From the NCBI GenBank assembly GCA_035761045.1, contig DASTRU010000052.1:1-12672 (forward strand): DNA of 12,672 bases. Direction: 5' to 3'. The notes under the pieces were generated by a model. It had not been told where the DNA came from and did not search any database. It was given only the letters and a program-made list of their open reading frames with translations. Positions 1-7,349 of the stretch are shown one piece after another (position 1 is the first letter of the stretch; each line of letters opens with the position of its first letter). The position numbers and the translations under genes were made by a program. This stretch comes from DASTRU01 sp035761045. Lineage in GTDB: Bacteria > Pseudomonadota > Gammaproteobacteria > Burkholderiales > Burkholderiaceae_E.

Positions 1-1
1 G

Positions 2-1834
2 TTTTATCAGCGATCGGAAATCGCGGGCGATACATGGGTGCATTGCTTGGCACGCTCCGGGCTTGAACCAGAACCTAACGAGCGCGTGGGCGATAGCCCA
101 CCCATCTCGCTACGCGAGCGCTTCGAAGCGCTCAATCAACAACTGGGCTTGTCGTTTAGCGCTCACAATGAAGACGATAAGGAACCGCTATTGCTTGCCG
201 TTGAGCACAACAATCTCGACGCGGTGCGCGTGCTGTTGGACCTAAACGTGGACGCAGACCACGCGACACATGGCGCTACGCCGCTCATCGCGGCGGCGGA
301 GCGCGGCAACGACGTAATCTTGAATGTTTTGATTGAAAAACTTGAAGCGCAGCCGCATCACAACGGCGAATCCAAGCTTAACGACGCGCCATATGGCAGC
401 ACCGCTTTGCACGCGATTGCTTGCCCACCTCGTGGCGTTCAAGAGGCTCTGCGCGGTGGACGCGTTCGGTGCGTGAAAGCGCTGATTGAAAAGAACGCCG
501 CCGTCAATGTATTCGATGGCGAAGGCTTCACGCCCTTGGCTCGCGCCGCGCAATCGGGCCGGTTGGATGTGTTCCGCGCTTTGAAGGAGGGGCGCGCCGA
601 ATTAGGCACGCGCACGCGTGCGCGAGAAACGCTGTTGCATCTCGCCGCCCGTTATGGACACGCCCATATCGTCGACGAGCTTAAGGAGTACGGTGTGGAC
701 ACCACCCTCGTGGACGAGCACAACCGGACTGCGCTCGACACCGCCGTAATACACGACAAAGTGGATGTATTCACGCGCTTGGCCAGCAACGAGGCGCGTG
801 CCAACCCGGCGCTCCTCATGCTTGCGGTCACGTCCAATGCGAAAAACGTTACGCAGTCGCTATTAGCCAATGGCGTACAAGGCCATGTGCAAGATGAGTT
901 AGGCAACACGCCCTTGCATCATGCAGTCAAAAATGGGCACGTCGCGCTGATTGCGCCGCTGTACCGTTTGTATGGCGAATCGGTCAATAACAACACCGAA
1001 ACACCGCTGCATACGGCGGCGTCTAATGGGCAGCGCAACGCCGTAATTGCGTTGCATGCTTTAGGCGCGAAATTGGATGCGAAAAACGTTATTAATGGCA
1101 CCCCTTTGCATATGGCAGCGTTTGGGGGACACGCAACTACCGTAGCGGCACTATGCGAAATTGACCCAGAAGGCATTCATCGGACAGCGGCTCACAACTA
1201 CACGCCTTTGCATTTCGCGGTTCAGGAAGGGCATGCTGCGGCCGTGCAGACCTTGCTCGATCATGGGGCAGATCGCTATGCACTCACGGCGGATACCGTG
1301 CCCACCTTTCATGTCGCGATCCATCAACGACACATCGAGACCCTACGTGTATTGCTCGCCAACTGTGAGGTGGACCATCACACCTTTGCTTCGGGCTACA
1401 CGCCCTTGCATAAAGCCGTCGACATGGACTGCGCGGAGTCGATTAACGCGTTGCTAGACCATGGCGTCCCATTAACGCCTGAATATCAATTCCTTACCCC
1501 CGCGCATTTCGCCGCCTTACACAATCGCGCGAATGCCTTCGAGGCTTTATTAAATCGCGGCGTAGATTTGAACAAGAAAACACTCCACGGCCACACTCTG
1601 CTTCACTTAGCCGCAAATAACGGCAATCTCGAATTCGTGGAAAATTTAGTTCGGCGCGGTTGCGATATCGAAGCAAAAGACAATTCGGGCCGCACGGCGA
1701 TTGACCTTGCAAAAAGTCTAAACCACGACGCGATCGTCGCGTTCTTAAAATCCAATCGGCCCGAGAGAGCGCAGAGAACGTCGCGCAAAAGCTTTCTTCA
1801 AAAATTTAAATCCGCGTTTCGGTTTAATTTCTAA
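2..1834 (+). CDS. Ankyrin-repeat protein, 5' end probably outside the window
   Basis: The protein is almost entirely ankyrin repeats, a scaffold of helix pairs that binds other proteins. I count about 16 units of roughly 33 residues, many with the consensus TPLHxAAxxGH. Clear examples, numbered from the GTG at 38, are the five consecutive units at about residues 290-460 and the two last units ending near 573. The first start codon is that GTG, but no good ribosome site precedes it and the frame has no stop back to base 2, so the true start is probably upstream. No signal peptide or membrane span is seen. The last 25 residues form a basic tail with alternating aromatics (SFLQKFKSAFRFNF). The gene converges on dcd with 18 bases between stops. 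Its codons look more AT-rich than those of the housekeeping genes. Long ankyrin proteins in bacteria are often host-directed effectors. That role is inferred, and the target is unknown. Confidence 0.85.
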   Translation, partial: FYQRSEIAGDTWVHCLARSGLEPEPNERVGDSPPISLRERFEALNQQLGLSFSAHNEDDKEPLLLAVEHNNLDAVRVLLDLNVDADHATHGATPLIAAAERGNDVILNVLIEKLEAQPHHNGESKLNDAPYGSTALHAIACPPRGVQEALRGGRVRCVKALIEKNAAVNVFDGEGFTPLARAAQSGRLDVFRALKEGRAELGTRTRARETLLHLAARYGHAHIVDELKEYGVDTTLVDEHNRTALDTAVIHDKVDVFTRLASNEARANPALLMLAVTSNAKNVTQSLLANGVQGHVQDELGNTPLHHAVKNGHVALIAPLYRLYGESVNNNTETPLHTAASNGQRNAVIALHALGAKLDAKNVINGTPLHMAAFGGHATTVAALCEIDPEGIHRTAAHNYTPLHFAVQEGHAAAVQTLLDHGADRYALTADTVPTFHVAIHQRHIETLRVLLANCEVDHHTFASGYTPLHKAVDMDCAESINALLDHGVPLTPEYQFLTPAHFAALHNRANAFEALLNRGVDLNKKTLHGHTLLHLAANNGNLEFVENLVRRGCDIEAKDNSGRTAIDLAKSLNHDAIVAFLKSNRPERAQRTSRKSFLQKFKSAFRFNF

Positions 1835-1852
1835 AGCGCGGGCGCGAAGATC

Positions 1853-2419
1853 TTAGGTTTTGGGCAGCGTGACGCCATGCTGCCCTTGGTACTTGCCACC
1901 ACGGTCTTTGTAGCTCGTCTCGCACACCTCGTCGCTTTCAAAAAACAGCACCTGCGCGCAGCCCTCGCCCGCGTAAATCTTCGCGGGCAAGGGCGTGGTG
2001 TTGCTGAATTCAAGCGTGACGTAGCCTTCCCATTCAGGCTCGAACGGCGTGACGTTGACGATGATGCCGCAGCGCGCGTACGTGCTCTTGCCTAAGCAAA
2101 TCGTGAGCACGTTGCGCGGAATACGAAAGTACTCCACCGTGCGCGCCAGCGCGAAGGAGTTGGGCGGGATGATGCACACGTCGCTCTTCACGTCGACAAA
2201 GCTTTTTTCGTCGAAGTTCTTCGGGTCGACGATCGTGCTGTTGATATTGGTGAACACCTTGAATTCATCGGCGCAACGAATGTCGTACCCGTAGCTTGAG
2301 GTGCCATAACTCACAATGCGTTGACCGTTGGCCGAGCGAATTTGCCCAGGCTCGAACGGTTCGATCATGCCGTGGGCCTCGGCCATGCGGCGAATCCATT
2401 TATCTGATTTGATGCTCAT
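1853..2419 (-). CDS. dcd: dCTP deaminase
   Basis: Dcd deaminates dCTP to dUTP in the cytoplasm, feeding dUMP and hence dTMP synthesis. The 188-aa product starts MSIKSDKWIRRM, the usual N-terminus of betaproteobacterial Dcd, so I place the start at 2419 although the frame stays open to 2572. Family residues are visible: the GKSTYAR motif at 110-116, which supplies the catalytic Ser112 and Arg116, and LEFSN at 136-140, which supplies the catalytic Glu137. The C-terminus GGKYQGQHGVTLPKT is the conserved lid that closes over the nucleotide. The length is normal for the family (about 188-193 aa). The start lies only 13 bases after the modC stop on the same strand, so dcd may be co-transcribed with the molybdate transport genes. 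No convincing Shine-Dalgarno sequence is seen. Confidence 0.96.
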   Translation of the reverse strand: MSIKSDKWIRRMAEAHGMIEPFEPGQIRSANGQRIVSYGTSSYGYDIRCADEFKVFTNINSTIVDPKNFDEKSFVDVKSDVCIIPPNSFALARTVEYFRIPRNVLTICLGKSTYARCGIIVNVTPFEPEWEGYVTLEFSNTTPLPAKIYAGEGCAQVLFFESDEVCETSYKDRGGKYQGQHGVTLPKT

Positions 2420-2432
2420 GACGCTCGTGCGC

Positions 2433-3554
2433 TTAGGTGTTGGATGAAGGTTGGCGCGGGATTGTAAGCCGCGCATGCATCGTATCGAGGGTGACGGTCT
2501 TAACGAGTGCCCACACCCGCGCCCCGGGCCGCAAGTGCAAACGCTCGACCGACTCGCGCGTGATCGCGGCATGGACCTCGGTGCTTGCGCACATCAGTCG
2601 TATGTCGGCATACGGACCGTCATCGGTATCGATTGCTTGGATCGTCGCGGCCCAGGCATTGCCAAAACTAAGTTGCGTGGGTTCGACTAAGGAAATCGCG
2701 ACATCGCGCGCGCGCACCCGAACGCGCACGCGCGAGCCCGTCGGTTGGTCGAGCCGTGGCACGCGTAGGCGTAGACCTTCGGCGTCCAGCATGGTGAGCG
2801 CATGACGCGTGTCGTGCGCGTCGACACGCGCCTCGATCACCGTGCCCGCTTCGAACCGCGCGCCGCCAATCGGCAAGCGATGCAAGCCCGACATCACCCG
2901 CGCCACCGGCCCCACCGCCACCGGCACGCCCGCATGCAACACCACCGCCGCGTCGGCGATACGCAGCACTTCGTCGATCGCATGCGTGACATACAACATC
3001 GGCACGCGAAACGCGTCGCGCAAACGTTCGAGATACGGCAACACCTCGGCCTTGCGTGGCGCGTCGAGCGACGCGAGCGGTTCGTCCAACAACAACAAGC
3101 GCGGTTGCGCGAGCAAGGCGCGCCCGATCGCCACGCGCTGACGCTCGCCTCCGGACAGCCCCATCGGTCGGCGACTTAATAAAGCGCGTAGGCCTAATAG
3201 ATCCACGATGTCATCGAAGCGCGCGATGCTCGGACGTCCGCGCGCGCGACGCTCGCCATAACGCAAATTGCTCTGCACCGAGAGATGCGGAAACAAGCGC
3301 GCGTCTTGAAACACCACGCCAATGCCGCGTTGCTCGCTGGGCAGATTCACGCCGCGCGCCGAATCGAACAGCACCGTGTCGTTAAGCGCGATACGGCCAT
3401 GGCGTGGCGTGATGAGTCCGGCCACGGCGTGAATGAGCGTGGTCTTACCCGCGCCGCTTTCGCCAAAAATCGCGGTCACGCCATCGGACGGCGCGGTGAA
3501 GGCGGCATCGAGCACGAAGCGGTCTTGCTGATGCACGAGGTGGAGTTCGATCAT
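2433..3554 (-). CDS. modC: Molybdate ABC transporter ATP-binding protein ModC
   Basis: ModC is the ATPase that powers molybdate import through the ModB channel at the inner membrane. The 373-aa protein shows the full ABC set: Walker A GESGAGKT at 31-38, Q-loop Gln83, signature LSGGE at 133-137, Walker B LLLLDE at 153-158 and the switch His191. Residues about 230-360 form the C-terminal extension expected of ModC, including a Mop/TOBE-type oxyanion-binding domain around 300-355 (starting SFGNAWAATIQAI). The frame is open upstream to 3998, but that part lies over modB. I chose the ATG at 3554 because MIELHLVHQQDRF is the normal start and because it overlaps the modB stop by four bases (ATGA), a typical translational-coupling arrangement. 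Confidence 0.95.
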   Translation of the reverse strand: MIELHLVHQQDRFVLDAAFTAPSDGVTAIFGESGAGKTTLIHAVAGLITPRHGRIALNDTVLFDSARGVNLPSEQRGIGVVFQDARLFPHLSVQSNLRYGERRARGRPSIARFDDIVDLLGLRALLSRRPMGLSGGERQRVAIGRALLAQPRLLLLDEPLASLDAPRKAEVLPYLERLRDAFRVPMLYVTHAIDEVLRIADAAVVLHAGVPVAVGPVARVMSGLHRLPIGGARFEAGTVIEARVDAHDTRHALTMLDAEGLRLRVPRLDQPTGSRVRVRVRARDVAISLVEPTQLSFGNAWAATIQAIDTDDGPYADIRLMCASTEVHAAITRESVERLHLRPGARVWALVKTVTLDTMHARLTIPRQPSSNT

Positions 3555-4246
3555 GCGCGGCCGATCCAACGTTGCACACGCCGCGCGAGCCATTCGGACG
3601 CCATCAAGGCCGCGAGCGCGAAGCCAAACGCCAAGCCCGCCAAGCGTGCGGCGGCGGCATCGCCATCGGGCGTTTGCGTGGCGGTGTAAATCGCGAGCGG
3701 CAAGGTGCGCGTTTCGCCGGGGATGTTTGAAACGAAAGTGATCGTGGCGCCAAACTCGCCAAGCGCCGCCGCGAACGCGACGACCATGCCCGCGACGATG
3801 CCAGGCACCATCAACGGCAAGGTGATGGTGACAAAAGCATCGAGGCGCGAGGCGCCGAGCGTGCGCGCGGCGTCTTCCAAACCGCGATCGACGGCCTCCA
3901 AGCCGAGCCGAATCGTGCGCACCATCAGCGGAAACGACATCACGCCCGCCGCGATCGACGCTCCGGTTGTCGTGAACACAAGTTGAATGCCGAACCATCG
4001 GTCAAGCCACGCGCCCACCGGCCCGCGCGCGCCCAAGGTAATGAGCAGCAAATACCCGACGACCACCGGCGGCATCACCAAGGGCAGATGCACGATGCCG
4101 TCCAATAAAGCGCGACCAGGAAACCGGCAGCGCGACAACACCCACGCCATGAGCACCGCGAACGGCAGCGCAACCGCCGTGCTCGACGCGGCCACGCGCA
4201 CGCTCAGCCACAGCGCCTCGAGTTCGGCGGACGTAAAAAATGGCAT
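3551..4246 (-). CDS. modB: Molybdate ABC transporter permease ModB
   Basis: ModB is the inner-membrane permease, which works as a homodimer, of the molybdate importer. The 231-aa protein has about five hydrophobic spans (roughly residues 12-36, 53-72, 89-112, 143-165 and 200-222). It also has the cytoplasmic EAA loop around 124-144 (EDAARTLGASRLDAF) that docks with ModC. The sequence ALGEFGATITFVSNIPGETRTLPLAIYT at about 161-188, broken here only by family variation, is characteristic of ModB/CysT-type permeases. Its length matches E. coli ModB (229 aa). The start lies 6 bases after the modA stop, and its own stop overlaps the modC start. Confidence 0.95.
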   Translation of the reverse strand: MPFFTSAELEALWLSVRVAASSTAVALPFAVLMAWVLSRCRFPGRALLDGIVHLPLVMPPVVVGYLLLITLGARGPVGAWLDRWFGIQLVFTTTGASIAAGVMSFPLMVRTIRLGLEAVDRGLEDAARTLGASRLDAFVTITLPLMVPGIVAGMVVAFAAALGEFGATITFVSNIPGETRTLPLAIYTATQTPDGDAAAARLAGLAFGFALAALMASEWLARRVQRWIGRA

Positions 4247-4252
4247 GGGAAG

Positions 4253-5047
4253 TTAAGGCGCGGTAAAGCCGTGGCGCAGAAATATCTCGCGCCCGCGCGG
4301 ACCAGCAAGCCATTGCGCAAACGCGCGTGCCTCGGGCGACACGCTCGCGCCGCGCGCGATCAACACCATTGGATACACGATGGGCGCATGGTGTTCGGGC
4401 GCGATCGCGCACGCGACGACGACCTCGCGGCTGTGAGCCGCGTCGGTCGCGTACACGATGCCCAACGGCACCTCGCCGCGCTCCACCAGCGCAAGCGCCG
4501 CGCGCGTGTTATCGGCCGGCACGAGTCGCGATTGCGCGACCGGCCATGCGCCAAGCGCCGTCAAGGCTTGTTGCGCGTAACGGCCGACCGGCACATGCGC
4601 GGGATCGCCTACGACGAGCCGGCCACGGCCTAGCAACGCCACGAGATCAAAGCCTGGCTCGCATCGAAACGCGCGTTGCGCGGCCGAAGCGCGCGCCGAC
4701 GCGATAAACACCAAGCGATTACCCGCGACCACCCGCCGCGAACCCGGCACGACGAAGGCACGTTGCGCGAGGTAGTCCACCCACTGCTCGTCAGCGGAGA
4801 TAAATACATCGGCTGGCGCGCCCGATTCAATCTGCCGCGCCAGCGTGGACGACGCGGCGAACGACATGCGCACGGCCGATGCGCCGGTTGCTTGCCATTC
4901 ACGCCGCGCGTCTTCCAACACATCGGCCAAACTCGCGGCGGCAAACACGGTGATTGGCGCTTGCGCGCGCACGGCCATCACGCACGCCAACCCCGCGAGC
5001 GCGACGGCCCACCGCAACGCCTGGCGCCGGCACCACGACGCACGCAT
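4253..5047 (-). CDS. modA: Periplasmic molybdate-binding protein ModA
   Basis: ModA captures molybdate (and usually tungstate) in the periplasm and delivers it to ModBC. The 264-aa precursor begins with a signal peptide: basic RRQALR, then a hydrophobic stretch to about residue 26, with likely cleavage near AVRAQA at 25-30. The mature part opens with ITVFAAASLADVLE, the ModA hallmark whose small residues line the oxyanion pocket. It continues with FAASSTLARQIESGAPADVFISAD, split here as residues 63-74 and 75-86. The start is 3 bases after the stop of the upstream tungstate-type binding protein, so this operon encodes two periplasmic oxyanion receptors for one permease/ATPase pair. The length is normal. 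Confidence 0.94.
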   Translation of the reverse strand: MRASWCRRQALRWAVALAGLACVMAVRAQAPITVFAAASLADVLEDARREWQATGASAVRMSFAASSTLARQIESGAPADVFISADEQWVDYLAQRAFVVPGSRRVVAGNRLVFIASARASAAQRAFRCEPGFDLVALLGRGRLVVGDPAHVPVGRYAQQALTALGAWPVAQSRLVPADNTRAALALVERGEVPLGIVYATDAAHSREVVVACAIAPEHHAPIVYPMVLIARGASVSPEARAFAQWLAGPRGREIFLRHGFTAP

Positions 5048-5050
5048 GCC

Positions 5051-5887
5051 TTACTCGCTCGCCTTCGGTTTTACCGCGCTCGGAAAGAACAGCTGCTCGC
5101 CCGCGGGCTTGAACGCCGCGATGCGCGATTGCCCTTCGGCCGACGTGATCCACTCGATCAACTTCATCGCGCCTTCGTAATTGGTTTGCGGCCAGCGCTT
5201 GGGATTCACCGCGATGATGCCGTAGGGGTTGAACATCTTCGCGTCGCCTTGCATGACGATGGCAAGCCCTTCGCGCGCGCCCGGCTTTAACGCGGAAAAC
5301 GTCGCGCGGTCACTCAAGGTGTAGGCACGCATTTGGGCGGCCATGGCGATCGTCTCGCCCATGCCCAACCCGGCGCTTACATAACGCGCGCCGCTTGGCT
5401 GCACGTTCGCTTGCTTCCAATAACTTTTTTCCATTTGATCGGTGCCCGAGTTGTCGCCGCGACTAATGAATTTGGCGCCGTTCGCGTCGAGCTTGCGAAA
5501 CGCGTCGATCACGTCGGTCGTGCCGCCGATCTTGGCGGGGTCTTCGGTCGGGCCGACGAGCACGAAATCGTTGTACATCACGTCGCGACGATTCACGCCA
5601 TGGCCTTCGGCCACGAACTTATCTTCCGAAGGACGCGCGTGCACGAGCGTGACGTCCACGTCGCCGTTCTTCGCTAGCTCCAACGCCTTGCCGGTACCGA
5701 CGGAAATCACGCGCACCTTGCAGCCGCACCGTTGCTCGAACGGTGGCAGTAAGAAGGCGAGTAGCCCGGAATTTTCGGTGGAGGTGGTGGTGGATAAGCG
5801 GATGTCGCGCGCTTGCGCCCATCCGGTGTTTAAAGTTAAACCCCCAAGTGCCGCCAACAATAGGCTGATCACCACCACGCGCCGCAT
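5051..5887 (-). CDS. tupA: Tungstate-type ABC transporter substrate-binding protein (TupA-like)
   Basis: This is a periplasmic oxyanion-binding protein of the TupA/WtpA-like PBP family, expected to bind tungstate very tightly. The 278-aa precursor has a signal peptide (MRRVVVISLLLAALGGL, cleavage likely near GWAQA at 22-26). Mature-protein motifs recalled from TupA are STTTSTENSGLL at 32-43, VGTGKALELAKNGDVDVTLVHA at 63-84 (22 residues, key parts VGTGKALE and DVTLVHA), the VMYNDFVLVGP block at 103-113, and SRGDNSGTD at 142-150, which contributes the anion pocket. A GGGGA-like ribosome site lies 6 bases before the start. No tupB or tupC follows. Instead modA, modB and modC lie directly downstream, so it may hand its ligand to ModBC. 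Ligand choice between tungstate and molybdate cannot be settled from sequence. Confidence 0.87.
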   Translation of the reverse strand: MRRVVVISLLLAALGGLTLNTGWAQARDIRLSTTTSTENSGLLAFLLPPFEQRCGCKVRVISVGTGKALELAKNGDVDVTLVHARPSEDKFVAEGHGVNRRDVMYNDFVLVGPTEDPAKIGGTTDVIDAFRKLDANGAKFISRGDNSGTDQMEKSYWKQANVQPSGARYVSAGLGMGETIAMAAQMRAYTLSDRATFSALKPGAREGLAIVMQGDAKMFNPYGIIAVNPKRWPQTNYEGAMKLIEWITSAEGQSRIAAFKPAGEQLFFPSAVKPKASE

Positions 5888-5893
5888 GTCTTG

Positions 5894-5898
5894 TCCCC
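5894..5898 (-). promoter_or_regulatory. Ribosome binding site of the tupA-like gene
   Basis: Read on the minus strand, GGGGA sits 6 bases before the ATG at 5887. It is one of the better Shine-Dalgarno matches in this gene block and supports the chosen start. Confidence 0.5.
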
Positions 5899-5934
5899 GT
5901 TCAAAATTTCATAAGTCGAGCGACAACCGCCGCA

Positions 5935-7173
5935 TCACCCAAACAACAACCGACACCGAATCGTCCCATCGATCGTCTGCAATTCCTCCAGGCCCACTTG
6001 CGCGGCGCTGTCCACGTCCATCACGCAATAGCCGATGTGCTCGTTGGTTTGCAGATACTGGCCGACGATGTTGACGCCGCGTCGCCCACAGCGTTCGTTG
6101 ATCTGCGCGAGCACGCCCGGCACGTTGCGGTGGATATGCAGCAAGCGGCATTTGCCCGCATGCTCGGGCAGGCTCACTTCGGGAAAATTCACCGCCGTCA
6201 CCGTCGAGCCGTTGTCGCTGTAACGCACGAGCTTGTCGGCCACTTCAAGCCCGATGTTGGCTTGCGCTTCAAGCGTGGAGCCGCCGATATGCGGCGTGAG
6301 AATGACGTTGTCGAGCCCGCGTAGCGGCGAGACGAACTCCTCGCCATTGGCCGAAGGCTCAACGGGAAACACATCGATCGCCGCACCCGCCACATGGCCG
6401 CCACGCAAGGCGTCGGCGAGTGCGTCGATATCCACCACCGTGCCGCGCGAGGCGTTAATCAAATGCGCGCCGGCCTTCATGCGCGCGAGCTGCGGCGCGG
6501 CGATCATGTCCTTGGTTTGTGGCGTTTCGGGTACGTGCAGCGTGACGACATCGCTTTGCGCCAGCAGTTCGTCAAGCGTCGCGACCTGTCGCGCATTGCC
6601 AAGCGGCAGCTTGCCTTCGATGTCGTGAAAGATCACGCGCATGCCCATGTGCTCGGCCAAGATGCCGACTTGCGTGCCGATATGTCCATAGCCGACGATG
6701 CCTAAGGTCTTGCCGCGCACCTCGAAGCTGCCTTCGGCGCTCTTAACCCAACCGCCGCGATGAACAATGGCGTTTTTTTGCGGGATGCCGCGCATCAACA
6801 TCACGGTTTGCGCGATGACTAATTCCGCCACGCTGCGGGTGTTCGAGAACGGCGCGTTGAACACCGGCACGCCACGCAAGGCGGCCGCCTTCAAATCGAT
6901 TTGATTCGTGCCGATGCAAAACGCGCCGATCGCGACGAGCTTTGGCGCGTTCGCGAGCACGCGTTCCGTTACCTGCGTGCGCGAGCGAATGCCAAGAAAA
7001 TGCACGTCGGCCAACGCGTTGATCAACGCGTCTTCATCAAGCGAGCCGCGATGCGTTTGAACCGCGTCGTACCCGCCGCGCGCGAGGGTTTCAACCGCGT
7101 TGGGATGGATGTTTTCTAGCAGCAGAAAACGTAAGCGAGGTTTTTCAAAGGAATGTTTGTTCATGGGCGCCAT
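5935..7173 (-). CDS. serA: D-3-phosphoglycerate dehydrogenase, E. coli type with ACT domain
   Basis: SerA oxidises 3-phosphoglycerate to 3-phosphohydroxypyruvate with NAD, the first step of serine synthesis. The 412-aa protein aligns by eye along its whole length with E. coli SerA (410 aa). It shows CFCIGTNQ-like AFCIGTNQ at 84-91, the nucleotide-binding loop GYGHIG at 161-166, catalytic Arg243 (in NASRGT), Glu272 (in FPVEP) and His295 (in TPHIGGST). The C-terminal ACT domain spans about 343-412. Residues that bind the feedback inhibitor serine in E. coli seem kept (His348, Asn350, Asn368), so serine inhibition is expected. The ATG at 7173 has AGG close by. Met4 at 7164 is an alternative start. 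It is divergent from mrp and is the first gene of the minus-strand block. Confidence 0.96.
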   Translation of the reverse strand: MAPMNKHSFEKPRLRFLLLENIHPNAVETLARGGYDAVQTHRGSLDEDALINALADVHFLGIRSRTQVTERVLANAPKLVAIGAFCIGTNQIDLKAAALRGVPVFNAPFSNTRSVAELVIAQTVMLMRGIPQKNAIVHRGGWVKSAEGSFEVRGKTLGIVGYGHIGTQVGILAEHMGMRVIFHDIEGKLPLGNARQVATLDELLAQSDVVTLHVPETPQTKDMIAAPQLARMKAGAHLINASRGTVVDIDALADALRGGHVAGAAIDVFPVEPSANGEEFVSPLRGLDNVILTPHIGGSTLEAQANIGLEVADKLVRYSDNGSTVTAVNFPEVSLPEHAGKCRLLHIHRNVPGVLAQINERCGRRGVNIVGQYLQTNEHIGYCVMDVDSAAQVGLEELQTIDGTIRCRLLFG

Positions 7174-7349
7174 CTTGCCTGAGGTGTCGATGCAACGATC
7201 GGCCCGCGTCTCGCACCCCTCATGCCCGAAGGCGTACGACTAAGCCTAAGAAATTCACAACACGAGGTTGCGCATACGCAATTGGCGCGATTCCTTGGGC
7301 TAGACTGCATGCAACCATCCTCACTCCTCCATACGAACCGAGCTGCGCC
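7174..7349. promoter_or_regulatory. Divergent serA/mrp intergenic region with a small inverted repeat
   Basis: These 176 bases separate two divergent genes and should hold promoters for both. Bases 7268-7281 contain a perfect 5-base inverted repeat, TTGCG and CGCAA around CATA, which is operator-like. A possible -10 element for mrp is TAGACT at 7301-7306, with no good -35 at the right distance. I could not pick out a convincing promoter for serA. No small gene was found here. Confidence 0.4.

Noticed and set aside
34..66. ATG at 34 as the start of the first gene
   Set aside because: It is out of frame with the ankyrin protein and reaches a stop after ten codons.
2420..2572. Upstream extension of the dcd frame by 51 codons
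   Set aside because: It overlaps the end of modC, and the family N-terminus MSIKSDKWIRRM starts at 2419.
3555..3998. N-terminal extension of the modC frame, 148 codons upstream of Met at 3554
   Set aside because: It lies entirely over modB in another frame and is Arg/His-rich in the manner of a shadow frame. ModC homology begins exactly at the ATG that overlaps the modB stop.
5888..5934. ModE operator or molybdenum-cofactor riboswitch before the tupA-like gene
   Set aside because: The gap is only 47 bases, with no ModE-type AT-rich palindrome and no room for a riboswitch.
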